From Cephalopachus bancanus (Eukaryota; Chordata; Mammalia; Primates; Tarsiidae), in contig JAPVLO010000870.1 in the NCBI GenBank assembly GCA_027257055.1, positions 62,001 through 126,000 of the forward strand: a DNA stretch of 64,000 bases, read 5' to 3'. Made by a program: the position numbers and the translations under genes. Below are positions 26,980 through 40,744 of this stretch, piece by piece (the first letter of the stretch is position 1; every line of letters begins with the position of its first letter). The notes below the pieces were generated by a model, which searched no databases, was not told the origin of the DNA, and worked only from the letters and a program-made list of their open reading frames with translations.

Positions 26980-27812
26980 AGAGTGACTAACCAGCAAGCA
27001 CAGGAACATGTGCCCAACATCACTAGTCATCCAGGAAGTGCAAATCAATACCACAGTGCAATCTCACCTCATGCCCATTAGGACAACTGTTATCAAAAAC
27101 CAAAAACAAAAATAATGACTGTTAGTGAGGATGTGAAGAAATTGGAGCCCTTGTGCACTGTGGGTAAGAACGCAAAATGGTGTCACAGCTATGGAAAAGT
27201 ATATGATTGTTGCACCCCAAAATTAAACATTAAATTCCTATGATCCAACAATTCCACTTCCGAGTACATGCCCAAAAGACTTGAACGCAGGGTCTTGAAG
27301 AGACATTGGTACACCCATTTTCACAGCAGCAATTCACAATAGTCCAAAGGTGGAAGAAACCCAAGGGTCCATCAATAGGTGAATGGACAAACATTACACG
27401 GTCCATCCATGCAGTGGAATATTACACAGCCTTAAAAAGGAAGGAAAGTCTGAGACATGCTACAACATAGATAAAACTTTGAGGGCATTATGTTGAGTGG
27501 GGGAAAAAAGCAGACACAAAGGACAACTACTATGATTCCATTTATATGTGGTCCCTAGAGTCATCAAATCCACAGAGACAGTAAAATAATGGGTGCCAGT
27601 GACTGGGGGCAGGAGGTAGGGAGTTAGGATTTAGGAGTCCAGAGCTTTAATTGTACAAGATGAAAAAGTGTTGTGGATGAATGGTGGTGATGGTTGCACA
27701 ACAATGTGAATGTGCTTCAAGTCATGAAATATGCACTTTAAAATGGCTAAGATGGTCGATTTCATGCTACGTGTATTTCACTACAATTTAAAAATATGTT
27801 TCTAAAAAAGAG
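26980..27812 (+). mobile_element. Old L1M 3' end, sense
   Basis: The end of ORF2 and the 3' UTR are readable despite stops: CACCTCATGCCCATTAGGA, GATCCAACAATTCCACTTCC, CACAATAGTCCAAAGGTGG, TGGAATATTACACAGCCTTA and GATGGTTGCACAACAATGTG. It ends in AAAAATATGTTTCTAAAAAAG. Confidence 0.85.
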
Positions 27813-27829
27813 TGACTTATAAAAGGCTA

Positions 27830-28400
27830 TGAGTGCACAGAAGCAAGAGAGTCAAAACAGGAAATGTGTCGGGGAGGAGGTGACCTTGAGCCAGTCTGGA
27901 AGACCAGTTTGAGAAGAAAAGGAATGGCATTCCAGTATCCAGGCTGGGGGAACCACCACGGGGCTGTACATGAGGCTGCAGAGGTCAAGGAACTTGGACT
28001 TGGTCACCCCTCAGAGAGTGACAGGGTGACATGTATGTTTGGATGGTGGAGAGAGTGCAGGGAGAGAGACTGAAGGCAGAGGACCAGTGAAGACCTACTT
28101 CTGTAGCCTAAGGGAGAGACTATAAGAGCGTGTGTCCTGGGGAACTGGCAATAGGGTCACAGATGAGAAGACATAATCGAGAGGTGGTTCTGGGCAAGAA
28201 TGGGCAATCCTGATGATTGATCAGATACAGGGTTAAGGGAGAGGGAGGGGTTAACGATAACTGGGAGGTTGATGCTTACAGGAATTGGTGGATAGTGATG
28301 CCTTTCGCTGAGTTACGGACCCAGAAGAGGGCAAGATTTGGGGGCTAGGGACACCATGGTGAACAGCCTAGAAAAGACCCGTCACAGAGCTCCCCATCTA
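27830..28400 (+). mobile_element. L2 LINE fragment, sense
   Basis: L2 landmarks in order: ATTCCAGTATCCAGGC-like, GATTGATCAGATACAGGGTTAAGG, GAGAGGGAGGGGTTAACGATAACTG, then GGTGGATAGTGATGCC and GCTGAGTTACGG. Confidence 0.7.
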
Positions 28401-30384
28401 GCAAGGGAAAGAATCACGATCCATTCCAACCAGGCATGGATTTTTCCCACCTTGTTCATGGAATACATATCCTTCCTTCATCTTCCCCTCTCTATTCTTC
28501 CTTAAAGATGGTGGTCTTCTCAAGGGCAGATTTTCTTAGACCTTTTGGGGGACCCGCAATCTCCCGGCTCAAACGGTGCTAGTCATGCCATGGACACTGC
28601 AGGTTTGATGACTCGTTTTGATGGGAGGAGGGTGCCAGCGAGCTGCTGAGGCATCGAAGGTACCAGGACCCAGTGTGAGGCTGGGCTCCAGCTGGAAGGG
28701 GGGCGGCAAAGGGCAGGCAAGTCCTAACAGGTTCAATTGCCACAACCCCAGGGTGGGGCAGCCCGTTCAGCTGGCTAAGAGAGGCAAGCCCTTGGGTAAA
28801 GTGCCACCTCACACCGGACCCTGCTGGGCACTGACGGACTCGGGACCTTGAGCCAAACATGCTAGATCCCAACGGCCCTGTCTGCCAAAACTATTCAGAT
28901 CATTCACGAGGTTAGTTTGGCACCGACTGATGGTTGCAAAACCTGTACAGAGGGCACCAACAGGATGGTGCTGCCTTAGAGGGTGCTGAGAAATGTGGGC
29001 GGGGCCGCAGGGTGGGTTCAAAAGAGCCCAAGAGTCCAGTGTCCCAGGTGAGTTGGAGCTTGGCCCAGCACTGCCGCTAGGGTCTGGATTGGGACTCCTG
29101 ATCGCAGGCCTGGGCCTCATGTTCCGGCAGCGGGAGAACTCAGACTTGGACATGTCCCTTTGTAGCCTGTTTGAGACTGGGGTTAGAATTCAGAGGAGTG
29201 AAGCTCAGAGGCATATCTAAGACCTCCCAGCCAAAGACCACACAGCCACAGCCCAACCAAAGGGGCTTCCAACGCTGACCTCGGTGGCACTGAGACCAAA
29301 CCTGCAGAGGGTGGGCTCTGAAAGGGAGGCAAGGCAAGACCCAAGGCTCCAGGGCACTGCAGGCTGTTCAGGTGGGGGCACCCGTGCCACTGTGGAGCCC
29401 AGGACTCTCGAGATCCCTGTCCTGTTAGCATGATGGTCTGACTGTTCCTTTCTCCAGAGCCAGTTCTGGCTAAGACCCCCTGGTGCCAAGAGGCTGCTTT
29501 CAGTGAAGAGGAGCCCAAGATCACCTCTGGCATCATCTATGCCCCCCTAGGCCAGGGCCTCCACAGAACAGCACTTTCAGGAGATTTAGAGGGGTCCCTG
29601 TGGACTGGAAGGCCTCTCCCTGGATTGCCTCCTGTCCTCTTCGCCTGACTGACTTCCACATGTCTCCACTGGGCTGGTGGCCAGGTGGATGAAGCTCCCT
29701 CTGTGCCTGCTCAGAGCTTCCTCCACCATCACACCGGCCTGAGATTTCTGGCTTGTGCCAGCCTCCCTCTAGACTAAGGAGTCCTCGAATGCAGTGCCTG
29801 CTAAGAATCTCCCAGTGACTCCAGGAGTGCCAGCACAGGAAGTGGTACACAGAGTTGGATGGAACTGAAGAGAAGGTAGAAGCTGCCCGGGAGCGCTGGG
29901 GTAAGCCATTGGCATGAGATCCCAGCGGTAATGAGAAAACAGTCATGACCCAAGGATAGAGGAATCCTCCGAGACCCAAGCTTCTGGATCCCAGTTGGCC
30001 TAATACTGCCTAGAAACAGGGTAGACCCTGCCCAGCAGCCTGTTGGGGCCAGGCCCTAGCACCCCCATGGACTATGTTCCTCCTCTAGTGTTTAGAACTG
30101 AGAGAGGGCAGGCTGGGGGCATCTAAACCAGCCCCTGTATTGCTCAGATGGGGAACCCAAGACTCTGAGAGAGGCTGAGGTTAGTCCAGTGACTTTCAAG
30201 AAGAAAAGCCCATTCTGGCAGGAAGAGCTGTTATAATGGCAGTCCCCTCTGAGAGTCTTCTGTCCAGTTCCTCCCAGAAGCATTTGGTTTTCTCAGTCAA
30301 TCCCAGATTCCTGTGCTGAGAAAAGGAGCGAAGAAGAGAAACTTACAGGAATAAAGCACCCATCGGTCACTGGAAATCACATGG
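28401..30384. other. Intergenic sequence, unclassified
   Basis: Moderately GC-rich DNA without recognised exons, repeats or RNA genes. Short ORFs on both strands show no domain. Confidence 0.4.
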
Positions 30385-30725
30385 GCACTAGTATGGGTTG
30401 AATTGTGTCCTCCAGAAAAATACACCTACTCCAGTACGATGGTGTCCTCACAAGAAGGGGAGACAGAAAGAGACACATGAGGAAAGACAGCCATGTGCAG
30501 ACAGAGACAGAATCGGTGTGTTGTGGCCAAGAAAACATGGAGCTTCCAGAAGCTGGGAGAGGCAAGGAGGGATCATCTTCTAGATGGTTCTGAGGAGCCC
30601 GACCCTGCTGACACCTTGATCTCAGACTTCTGGCACCCAGAACTAGGAGACGATACATTTCTGTTGTTTCGAGTTATCCAGTTCATGGTACTTGGTTCCA
30701 GCAACCCTCACAAACTCATGCAGAT
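30385..30725 (+). mobile_element. MLT1-like MaLR LTR, sense
   Basis: MLT1 phrases in order: ATGGGTTGAATTGTGTCCTCC, GGTGTCCTCACAAGAAGGGG, CAGAAGCTGGGAGAGGCAAGG, GACACCTTGATCTCAGACTTC and TTCTGTTGTTTCGAGTTATCC. The middle of the LTR is deleted. No internal coding sequence. Confidence 0.8.
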
Positions 30726-31082
30726 ACTTTCACGGCAGGGCAGAGGCAGAGGGGCCTTGCCCCGCCCTCTCATGCCGATGTCAGTGCTCCCTGCATGACC
30801 TCTCTGGGCTTACCACTGCCGCTCCAATCATGAATAAACAGCGCTCCTCATCTTCAAAGCTCTTTGGAAATACTAATTAACTCTCAGTTAATTGGATGAA
30901 ATAACGTGAAGCTTTAGTGACATCATCTCCATCCGGTGCCCAGATCTCGCCACAACCATCCCACAGGACTCAGCCGGGAGGGCCTTCTAACCACCTCAGC
31001 TCCACGGGCTGTGGAAAACGGCCAGCTGTAGGCACACTTGGCCCGTCAAGCATGCACAACACAAACGGTTTCTGTGATTAAG

Positions 31083-31118
31083 CGTGTGTGTGTGTGTGTG
31101 TTTGTATGTGTGTGTGCA
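31083..31118. repeat. (TG)n microsatellite
   Basis: About 17 TG units with two interruptions (TGTTTGTATG). Confidence 0.9.
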
Positions 31119-31524
31119 TTAACCACATACCCTCACAACTGTCTGCATGTCACCGCATGGTCTTACGGGCAGTTCAAAACGAAAGACTACAAAAATGCGT
31201 GCACTTCCAAATATTCCTCAGATTGAGGCCCTGTGACCCTGCAGGCCTATGTACCACCTGCCTTAAAAAGTCAAGGAGAGGAATCCTCCTCCTTCATGTC
31301 CAGGACCCCAGTGGGTAAGCATTACTTGAACCGGGCAAGTAGCTGCTTGCAAGGCCTGGAGGCAGGAGCCTGCTAGAAGTCAGAGCAGTCTGAGCCAGAA
31401 GCCAGAGTTGGAGAGATTCAAACCAAGGCCCAAAGGATACACCGAGGAGAGGCAGGGCTGGGTGTGTTCCCTCCATGCCAGGGTCTTCGGTGGACAGACA
31501 GTGGGCGTGTCACATTGGATGGAG

Positions 31525-31640
31525 TCAGCGTCAGGAGACTAGAGTTAGAGGCCTGCCTTTGACTCTGCCACTAATGAACCTGGATGATGTTGGCAACCCA
31601 GCCCAGGTCTCCCTGACTCTATAGGGTCTTCCCCTCACCC
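31525..31640 (+). mobile_element. MIR SINE, sense
   Basis: MIR core and tail: TTGACTCTGCCACTAATGAACC and CCCAGGTCTCCCTGACTC. It is diverged. Confidence 0.55.
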
Positions 31641-32426
31641 TCTACCCAGTGGCCAGAAACAGATCCGCCCCTGGCACTGACCACTGACAGCCTCACCTGT
31701 GTGCCACAGCAGATGGACTTGACCATCTTGGCTGGTACAATGACCATCTTGGTTCAACAGCAAAGAAAGAAAGGCCATCCGTGCTCAACTCTCTTTCAGT
31801 TCTTCAGAGTATAAAAAAAAAGTCCCCAAACTGAAAAACCTCAACATTTGGTGCTCTTGAACTTGTTAGCGTTGTATTGAAATATTATGTGCATGCACAG
31901 CTGAATGACTGCTCTCAAGGAGAACATGTCCATGTCAAAGCATCCCAATTAAGAAACGGTAACCTCTACCCTGATATCTAGCAACAGGGATCACTTTTGC
32001 CCATTCTTCTGTTGTATACAAATGAAATCCCACAATATGTACGCTTACCTGTCTGGCTTCTTTCCCCCAATACTATGTTTGTGAGTTTCACCCATACATT
32101 CTAGTTGCAATTCATTCATTCTCATCGCTGTAAAGCGTTACAGCGTGTGAAGATACCACAACGTACTTGTTCCTTCTACTTTGACAGGCACTGGGGTTAC
32201 TTGGGGGCATAATAAATAGTTCTGGATATTTTTTGTGTGTATCTTTTGAAAAACACATGTACGCTGTTCTGTTGAGTGTGAACCTCAAAGTGGGATTGTG
32301 AGGTCAAAGGGTGTATACATAATCGCCTTCAGTGAATACGGTCAGTTTCCAAGGGGCTGCATCAATGTACACTTCCACCAGCAGAGTATGAGTGTTTTGC
32401 TTGTCAACACTTAGTATTTTCTGTCT

Positions 32427-32745
32427 TTTTAATTTAATTTAATTTAATTTTTTTGAGACGAGGTTTTGCTCTGTCACCAGGACTAAAATGCAGTGGTGCA
32501 ATCATAGCTCACTGCAGCCTCAAACTCCTGGGTTCAGGCGATCCTCCCGCCTCAGCCTCCTGCATAACTGCACCTACAGGCATGTGCCACCCCCACCCCC
32601 CACAGCTAATTTTTACATTTTTTGTAGAGATGGAGTCTTGCTATGCTGCACAGGCTGGTCTCAAACTCTTGGCCTCAAGTGATCCTCCTGCCTTGGCCTC
32701 CCAAGTGTTTGGACCACAGGAATGAGCCACTGCAACCAGTCTGTT
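32427..32745 (-). mobile_element. AluJ-like SINE inside L1
   Basis: Antisense dimer whose tail carries a (TTTAA)n microsatellite at 32429-32450. It ends AGCCACTGCAACCAG. Confidence 0.85.
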
Positions 32746-33010
32746 ATCTTCATTTTAGATCTCATGGACTTTAACTTGCATTTTCCTGAGGACTAATAAG
32801 ATTGAGCACCTGTGCATGCTGAATCATTTGTCTACACTCTCTGAAGAAGTATCTGTTCAGATTTTTTACCTGCTTTTCTCCTGAGCTGTCTCTCTTTCCT
32901 GTTGATTTGTAGGAGTTGTTTCTTTGGGTGATGTGTTCTCAACGAAGGTTTTGTTGGCTGTGTGTATTGTGAAGCCTCTTTTCCACATTTGGGGTAGCCT
33001 TTCACTTTCT

Positions 33011-33313
33011 TTTTTTTTTTTTTTTTTTTGAGTTGGAGTCTCACTCCGTCCCCGAGACTGGAGTACAGTGGCCGCTCCCGGCCACCGTAGCCTCGGCCTG
33101 CTGGGCTCCGGTGATCCTTCCGCCTCAGCCTTCCAAGTAGCTAGAGCTACAGGCGTGCGCTACCATACCCGACTAATTTTTTTTTTTTGATTTATTGTAG
33201 AGACGTGGTCTCGCCAAGTTGCCCAGGCGGGTCTCGAACCCACGGGCTCAGGCAATCCTCTCACCTCAGCCTCTCAAAGCCGCGGGATTACAGGCAGAGT
33301 CACTGAGCCCGGC
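33011..33313 (-). mobile_element. Lineage-specific Alu inside L1
   Basis: Full-length antisense copy with high CpG content in its right arm (GTGGCCGCTCCCGGCCACCG). A short TTCACTTTCTT-like repeat on both sides fits a target-site duplication. Confidence 0.88.
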
Positions 33314-33410
33314 TTACTTTCTTTCTTTTTTTTTTTAAGCTACATAGTTTTTGTTTTGTTTTTTTTAAGATGTGGGGTACAATTCAGGATTAGCTATATA
33401 AATGGTCATC
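33314..33410 (-). mobile_element. Short L1 3' end nested in an older L1
   Basis: T-rich tract followed by GATGTGGGGTACAATTCAGG, nearly identical to the start of the L1 at 505-1265 and out of place in the surrounding older L1. It is a severely 5'-truncated insertion of the younger L1 type. Confidence 0.65.
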
Positions 33411-33824
33411 ACATAGTCTTAATAGTGTGTTTTGATGAACAGAAGTTCCTCATTTTAATGTAGTTCAATTTACCAAAATGTTCTGTCACACTTAGCACTT
33501 TCTGTGTCACATTTAAGAAATCTTTGGCTACTCCAAGTTCACAAAGACATTCTGCTATGTTTTCATCTAAAAGCTTTATTGTTTTACCTTCCACATTTAA
33601 GTCTGCAGTCCGCCTGGAACTAATTTTCTGTATGATGTGTGGTAAGCATTCAGATACTTTTTTTTCCATATGGATACCCAGTTAACCGAGCACTTTTTAT
33701 TGAAAAATCCACCCTTTTCCCACTACTTTGCACTGTGGTGCTAGTGTATTTTTAGCTTCCCAAACAATTGCTAAGTCTCTCATTTGATGTCAGACGTGTT
33801 GTGAGTCACAATAGTTCACAGTAG

Positions 33825-34485
<661 letters not shown>

Positions 34486-34507
34486 CTTCCCTTAAATAAG
34501 ACCCAGA

Positions 34508-35078
<571 letters not shown>

Positions 35079-35960
35079 CAAAACAACCCCCCACACATTT
35101 TAAATCAATGTCTCGATCCTCCAATTACTTTACATCCTTATTGTCCTTGACACCTTCATGCCCCAAGACCCAAAGCTGACAGATCAGGTTGAGGAAGCTT
35201 CCTTTCCCCACAAGGGCTTCCATTCCAGCCCTGAGTCTCTCTCCTGAAACTCCCCACCTCTGTCCTCCACACTTGGGAGTAGCGGGCCTCAATCCTTGGA
35301 GCACACCTGAGTCTCCCGACACTTGTTAAAATGTGAGTTGTCTCCTGGGGCAAGTCAGTTGACCCCAAAGACTCTCTTTTCTGAAGGGTTACAGCTGCCT
35401 TGGATTGGGAAGATGGCCTTCCCGCTCTGAGCCTCAATGTCCTGTGGACCACATAGCATTCCTAGCCCAAAAGGGAAAAAAAGAGTCCCAGCTCCTTTGG
35501 CCACCACTCAGGGTACCGCATGATGCTGAGGGGAACAGCAGGGGGGAGGCGAGAAGGAGCAGGGACAAATGTCCTTTGGGCAGTCTGGAGGCAGGAGGAG
35601 CCTCCCACATTCAGGGTGGGACTGCCAAGTGCAAGTCACCCTTTGATCTTTCTAGAAATATCCTGCTAAAAGCCAATCACATGCTTTGCCAGTGTGGCAT
35701 TTTGCACAGATGTTGAAACTCTGACGTAAGCGCAGGTTGCTCCAGCCTCTCATTATCTTTAAGGCCTGCAGGATTCCAATAATCGATTTTGACCAAAAGA
35801 AGAAAGCTCTGTACAAAGTGGCAGACAGAAGGGGGTCAAGGCCCCAGGAGGGTTTTCTCAGGACACTACTGACAGAAACTTTATCAATATCGTTAGGACA
35901 ACTCCCACAAACAACCCCTAATTCCACATGTTAGGGGCTAATTGAGCGACCGGACCCAGT
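35079..35960. other. Intergenic sequence, unclassified
   Basis: No exon or RNA gene. A weak MER20-like patch (GCACACCTGAG, ACACTTGTTAAAATG) at about 35303-35340 is too short to call. Confidence 0.4.
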
Positions 35961-35964
35961 AGGG

Positions 35965-36125
35965 TGAAGAGTTAAGAGCTCAGGCTCTGGAGCAGGACAG
36001 CCTGGGTTCTAATCCCAGCTCCACCACTCATTAGCTACTAGCTCTTAGGCACTAGACTTACCTCTCCGTCCCTCAGTCTCCTCATCTGTCAAACAGAGCA
36101 GAAGCTTTGTCATGTCAGCCTTGCC
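35965..36125 (+). mobile_element. MIR SINE, sense
   Basis: A good MIR: GGCTCTGGAGCAGGACAGCC, GGGTTCTAATCCCAGCTCC, CCACTCATTAGCTA and GTCTCCTCATCTGTCAAAC. Confidence 0.8.
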
Positions 36126-36194
36126 CGTCCATTAACAGAATCTTGGGCGGGTTGCAGAAACTTCCAGTGTCTTGTGATGATTAAAACTCACATC

Positions 36195-36318
36195 AGCAGA
36201 GCTGTGATCCCAGTCCTGTAATCCCAGGACTTTGGGAGGCCGAGGTGGGAGGATCACTTGAGTCCAGGAGTTTAAAACCAGCCTGGGCAACATAGTGAGA
36301 CCCTGTCTTTACAAAAAT
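36195..36318 (+). mobile_element. FLAM-type Alu monomer
   Basis: Sense monomer from CCTGTAATCCCAGGACTTTGG to AGTGAGACCCTGTCTTTAC. Confidence 0.78.
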
Positions 36319-38096
36319 AACTTTTATCAAAACCTCAGATCAGATTAAAATGTCAGTCTCAGACTCGGTTGAAATCTTCCCCCACCCAGTACTCTCCCGG
36401 AACCCCTGGCTGTTCTGAGACCCTCCCGCTGCCCCATCCTCTTCGGGAACATGAGAAGACACTGACTGTCTCACGGGAGATGGGGGCAACTTTGAGGACT
36501 CTGGGGCTTCAATAGGTTTCCTCTCATTGCCTCCCCTTGCGTCTTGATGAACAGGACTTCTGGCACTTTCCCTCAGGCCCCTTCCTGGTGGGGGCTTCTT
36601 CCGGTGGAGCTGGCTAGGGCTCCTCCTCCCTGGCTGTCTCTGATCATCCTAAACACTCAACCCTTCCCATACTGCCTCGGTGACATCTGTCATGCCCTCC
36701 TATGACCTCTAGGGACCATCGCTAGCTGCCTGCCCCCCATCCCCCCTCTGGCCTCTGCCCTGGACTGTCCCTCTTAGCCCTGGCCCCATCATGTCTTGAT
36801 GTCAGCTCAGCTTCTTCACTTGGTCACACAGGCCACTCAGCTTCACTGTCTCGAACGACAGTCTCGAAGACCAGATTTCTGCCGCATTCCCTTCCCCCAA
36901 CTGTTCCATGCAGAGCCTCTGATTTCCAAATAAAAGATGTGTGCAAGAAACTGAGACAACTAGCTCTCCCTTCCCAACCCAGACTCCCTGGGCTAAGCCC
37001 ATTCCCCTGCTATGAGCAGCCAACACCTATCCTGTTTGGGGCGAGGCCAGACAGTGTCACTCCTCCTGTCCTGGGAGGAGAGGGATGGTGGCGGCCTCCC
37101 TTGTGGAAGCTGGGAGTAGGGGCCAGGAAAACAGAGATGAAAGTACACCCCAGCCACGTAGGAACATTTCTGCTGCTGCAAGAAAGCGACATCAAAGCAG
37201 CCACAAGATGAGCTAATAAGATGGACAAATGCGAGCCCACGTTGACTGAGCTTTATGTGGAATCTGGGCTGTGGAGGGAGGGAGGAACCCAAGCTGACGG
37301 GCCAGGAGCCCCCTTGGGCCTCAGGGGCCCCATGCAGGGTTGTCTGTGCTGCATCAGGATTCTTCTCTGTTAGTTTGAGGCATATGCTGACCCTCCCTCC
37401 CTCCCCCATCTTTTCCCTGGGGAAATAGAATGAGGGAATAAGGAGTCATTCGTCTGGAAAAAGCTGCTGTGAGTCCAACTTTTACAAGTAGACAATAAAC
37501 TACAGAGAATCTTGGTCTGATGGTGGCATTTCACTGACAGGACATTTCCTCCCCACGGCTCCTCCTCTCCCTCCCTCCCTCCCTCCCTCCCTCCTCCTTC
37601 TTCCAAATATTGGGCAGCCCCCTTGTCCCCACCCAGGAGCTCAACCACCCAAGGTAGACATCATTTCACCATGCCAGGATGCAAGGTGGTAGGGGAGGCC
37701 CGGGGCTGAATGGACCTTAGACGTGGTCTCTGCAGAACCCAGCTTTCCCTTTCAGTCCAATCTTCCAAGGGCTAACTCTTTCTCTTTTCACCCCAGCACC
37801 CTTCTGCCCACTTCACTGGCTCCCACTCCCATCCAGTGCTTCTTTCCTCTGGCCACTCTTTCTTGTCTCAGTCCTCAGTGGTTTGCTACCCATCTGAGCT
37901 CCCCCAGGGTCGGGGCCTGGCTCATGGCAGGTGCTCGGGACACATGTGTGAGTCACGCAAAGCCCTGTATCATGGGCAGAGAATGGAGCTTCAGGGAGTG
38001 CCTTCAAGGGTGACTTCATACAGTCCTCTACAGTTTTGACATTTTACAGTGAATAGGTATAATCTTTTAAATGTAATTTAAAAGCATGATTTAATG
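36319..38096. other. Intergenic sequence with a (CCCT)n tract
   Basis: Unclassified DNA; CT-rich with a perfect CCCT microsatellite at about 37566-37593. No gene recognised. Confidence 0.45.
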
Positions 38097-38330
38097 TTGT
38101 TGTTTTTTGGGTTTTTTTGAGTTAGTGTCTCACAGTTTCCATCTCCTGGGCTCAAGCAATCTGTCTGCCTCAGCCTCTCGTGTAGCTGGAACTACAGGCA
38201 CATGCCACCACACCTCACTAATTTTCTGATTATTTGTAGAGACGAGGTCTCACTCTGTTGCCCAGACTGGTCTTGAACTCCTGGACTCAAGTGCTGAGAT
38301 TACAAGTGTGAGTCACTGTACCCAGCCTAA
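38097..38330 (-). mobile_element. AluJ-like SINE, antisense, internally deleted
   Basis: The start of the right arm is missing (GTCTCACAGTTTCCATCTCCTGG). ATGTAATTTAAAAGCATGATTTAA before and ATGTAATTTAAAAACACGACTTAA after look like a diverged, unusually long duplication. Confidence 0.78.
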
Positions 38331-39189
38331 AAAATGTAATTTAAAAACACGACTTAACATGATTTTAAAATACACCAGGTATTCACTGGGATCCTACATG
38401 TGAACAGATGTCATTCTCACACAAATATTAAGAATGACCAAACGCAATCATGTTCCCTCCTACCAACCTGTGGAGAACACAGTTGTCCAAAGAGGCTGCC
38501 TTGGCTTCGAATGCAATAGGCTTTGCCACCTCCATCATTTGGAAACAGGCAGCATGAGCTGAGCTCTGCCACTCCTTTCCCCTGCCGGCACGCCATGAGG
38601 AGGAAGCAGCTCTTCTAGTGGCATTTGAGAAAAGGCAACTATTTACTGTCATGTTGTCCATTCAGCCCCTACCATGTGAAGTCTCTGAGACAAAATGAAG
38701 TCGTTCTAGCTCAAGGTGGCCCTGATTTTGCCATGCAAGCATGTGGCAGAGAAGTTCACATTCACCGTCTATCCATCTTTCTGATTTTGGAGATGACGAT
38801 TCCTTTCAGTTCTCGCATTTACAGACTTAAAAGTGCTTCTTTAGAAACACAAGTTGTTTGTTACTGGAGTGTTCTGGCCGCTGCCACCCCACTGGTTCCT
38901 TGATTATGGTCATCATTTTTCTCTGGGCCTCCTGGGGTCTGGCCTTCCCTTCCAGCACAGAGGGTGGAGGAGCCCACAGCTGCAGGCTTTATGGGGGTGA
39001 CACATTGCTCTTGGCTCAAGGCAGCACCCAGAAGCAAGAGGAACTGTCTCCTGGACCGCCCAAGACTGGCACGGGCCTTGCACCTTGAAAGCTCCCCAGC
39101 CAGAGTGGAGTATTTGGGGGCCTCAGCATGGTCAGGTGGGCTGGGCCCACAGCAACCGGGGCTGGCAGGGCTGACGGGAGTGTTAAGAA

Positions 39190-40020
39190 TAGTTCTTTTT
39201 CTGTTTTTATTAGTGTTTTTTTATTACAAAAGTAACACACCATCATAAAAATTCAAAGAGCACATAAAGGAATCAAGAGAAAACTCAAAGCATCTTCCCA
39301 TCCAGCCCACACAAACACGCTTCATAGAGGCAGCCACTAAGATCAGTTTCATGAGACACCTTTCAGATACTTTTTACACACATACAAACATGAGAATTAG
39401 AAGAATGCATTTTTGAAGATAGTTTTTCTTTCAAGAAAAAGGAGATACCCTCACTTAAAAAAAAAAGTCAAGCATTGCAGAAAACACAAAACAAAACACA
39501 AAAACAAAGAAAAGGTAACTTAAAATCCATTTCGTAGAATTCCCGCTATTTATGCTGTCATGTAGCTTGCTTTTATGCAAACAGGTTTTTCTGTCTTTCA
39601 TTCAACAATATGCTGTAGGAATTTTCCATATTTATAACTAGAGATTTAAATCGTCATCTTGATCAACCACATATTTTCCTATTATAAACTTTGAATGTAC
39701 CTATTGATAGAAACTGGTAACTAGTTTTTGAAATATCATGGACAATGGTGCAATAAGCATAACTGTACTTCGTTTTTCCCCACTCGTTGGAATTGTTACC
39801 TGGAGATAAATGCCTAAATGTGGGAGTGCTCCGTGTTCTGTTGTCAGGTGGAACATGCATATGCCTTAATACCTGGCAGTTAGCTCGTGGGTGTAATATA
39901 CATGACTTCTGATGGCCTGACTTACAATTTTTGTGCTTGACCATGATGCGAAGACGATACCCTTTTGGTAGAAACCATACTTTGAGTCTCCACACAATCG
40001 CTCTCATTTTTCACTCTCAG
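39190..40020 (-). mobile_element. Old LINE fragment (L1M/HAL1-like), antisense
   Basis: Inverted LINE-like text such as TTATTACAAAAGTAACACACC, AACAATATGCTGTAGGAATTTTCC and GGACAATGGTGCAATAAGC. It is strongly diverged, and the choice between L1M and HAL1 is open. Confidence 0.5.
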
Positions 40021-40254
40021 TACAACCTTCAGTAAATTACATGATATGATTCAACACTTTTTTCTAAAATAGGCTTTGTGTTCCATGCTTTTGCCCCCAA
40101 AATGTGAGTGTTCTGAGCATGTTTAAGGCAAGCCAGGTATAGTCATGGTTTGGGTAGCCTAGGTGTGTTAAATGCATTTTTAACTTACGATACTCTCAGC
40201 TCACGGTGGGATAACCCACTCCAGATCTAGGAGTGTTCGAAGTTGCTGACATAT

Positions 40255-40680
40255 CTAATCAAATGCGAGCCGGATACTTACCATTGGACTTAAGGTCATG
40301 GATGACCTTGACAAGAGCAGTTTCTGTATAGTGATGGGAGCAAAAGAGAGAAGGGAAGAGGACCCAGAGACGGCAAGTGTGAAGGGAAGGAAAGTTGAAT
40401 GGATATTCGCCAGAGGGGAGGGTGGAGTCAAAAGAAAGGATCTTTTTCATGGTGGAAAGCACTATAGCATATTTGCATGCTGATCAGAATGATCTGGCCA
40501 AGAGGGAAGAATTGATGACACAGAAGGGAGAAATGCGAGCGAGATGTCCCTAAGTAGGTGACAGGAGCAGAAAAGTTGTCCTTTCATCTGCTCTGGGACA
40601 CACCCCTCCCCAGTACTAGGAGGTGGGGGGGTTGGGGAGGCCAGAATGAGAGGTGATAATGGTGTGGGCACTGGCAGGTG
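40255..40680 (+). mobile_element. L2-like fragment, sense
   Basis: GGAAAGTTGAATGGATATTCGCC, TATTTGCATGCTGATCAGAATGATC and GAGATGTCCCTAAGTAGGTGA match the same consensus as 42110-42440, so it is a repeated family and not a gene. Confidence 0.55.
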
Positions 40681-40744
40681 GGGGACGACATATGTTTATA
40701 CACATCACAGTTAATACAACATACATATGTACTATTTTATACAT

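Larger units (their letters stand above)
31975..33740 (-). mobile_element. Old L1 ORF2/3' region, antisense, interrupted three times
   Basis: Inverted L1 text occurs in three collinear blocks: 31975-32426 (AATGAAATCCCACAATATGT to CTTGTCAACACTTAGTATTTTC), 32746-33010 (TGAGCACCTGTGCATGCTG) and 33410-33740 (CTTAATAGTGTGTTTTGATGA to TTGAAAAATCCACCCTTTTCCC). Between them sit an AluJ, a lineage-specific Alu and a small L1 3' end. Confidence 0.8.
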
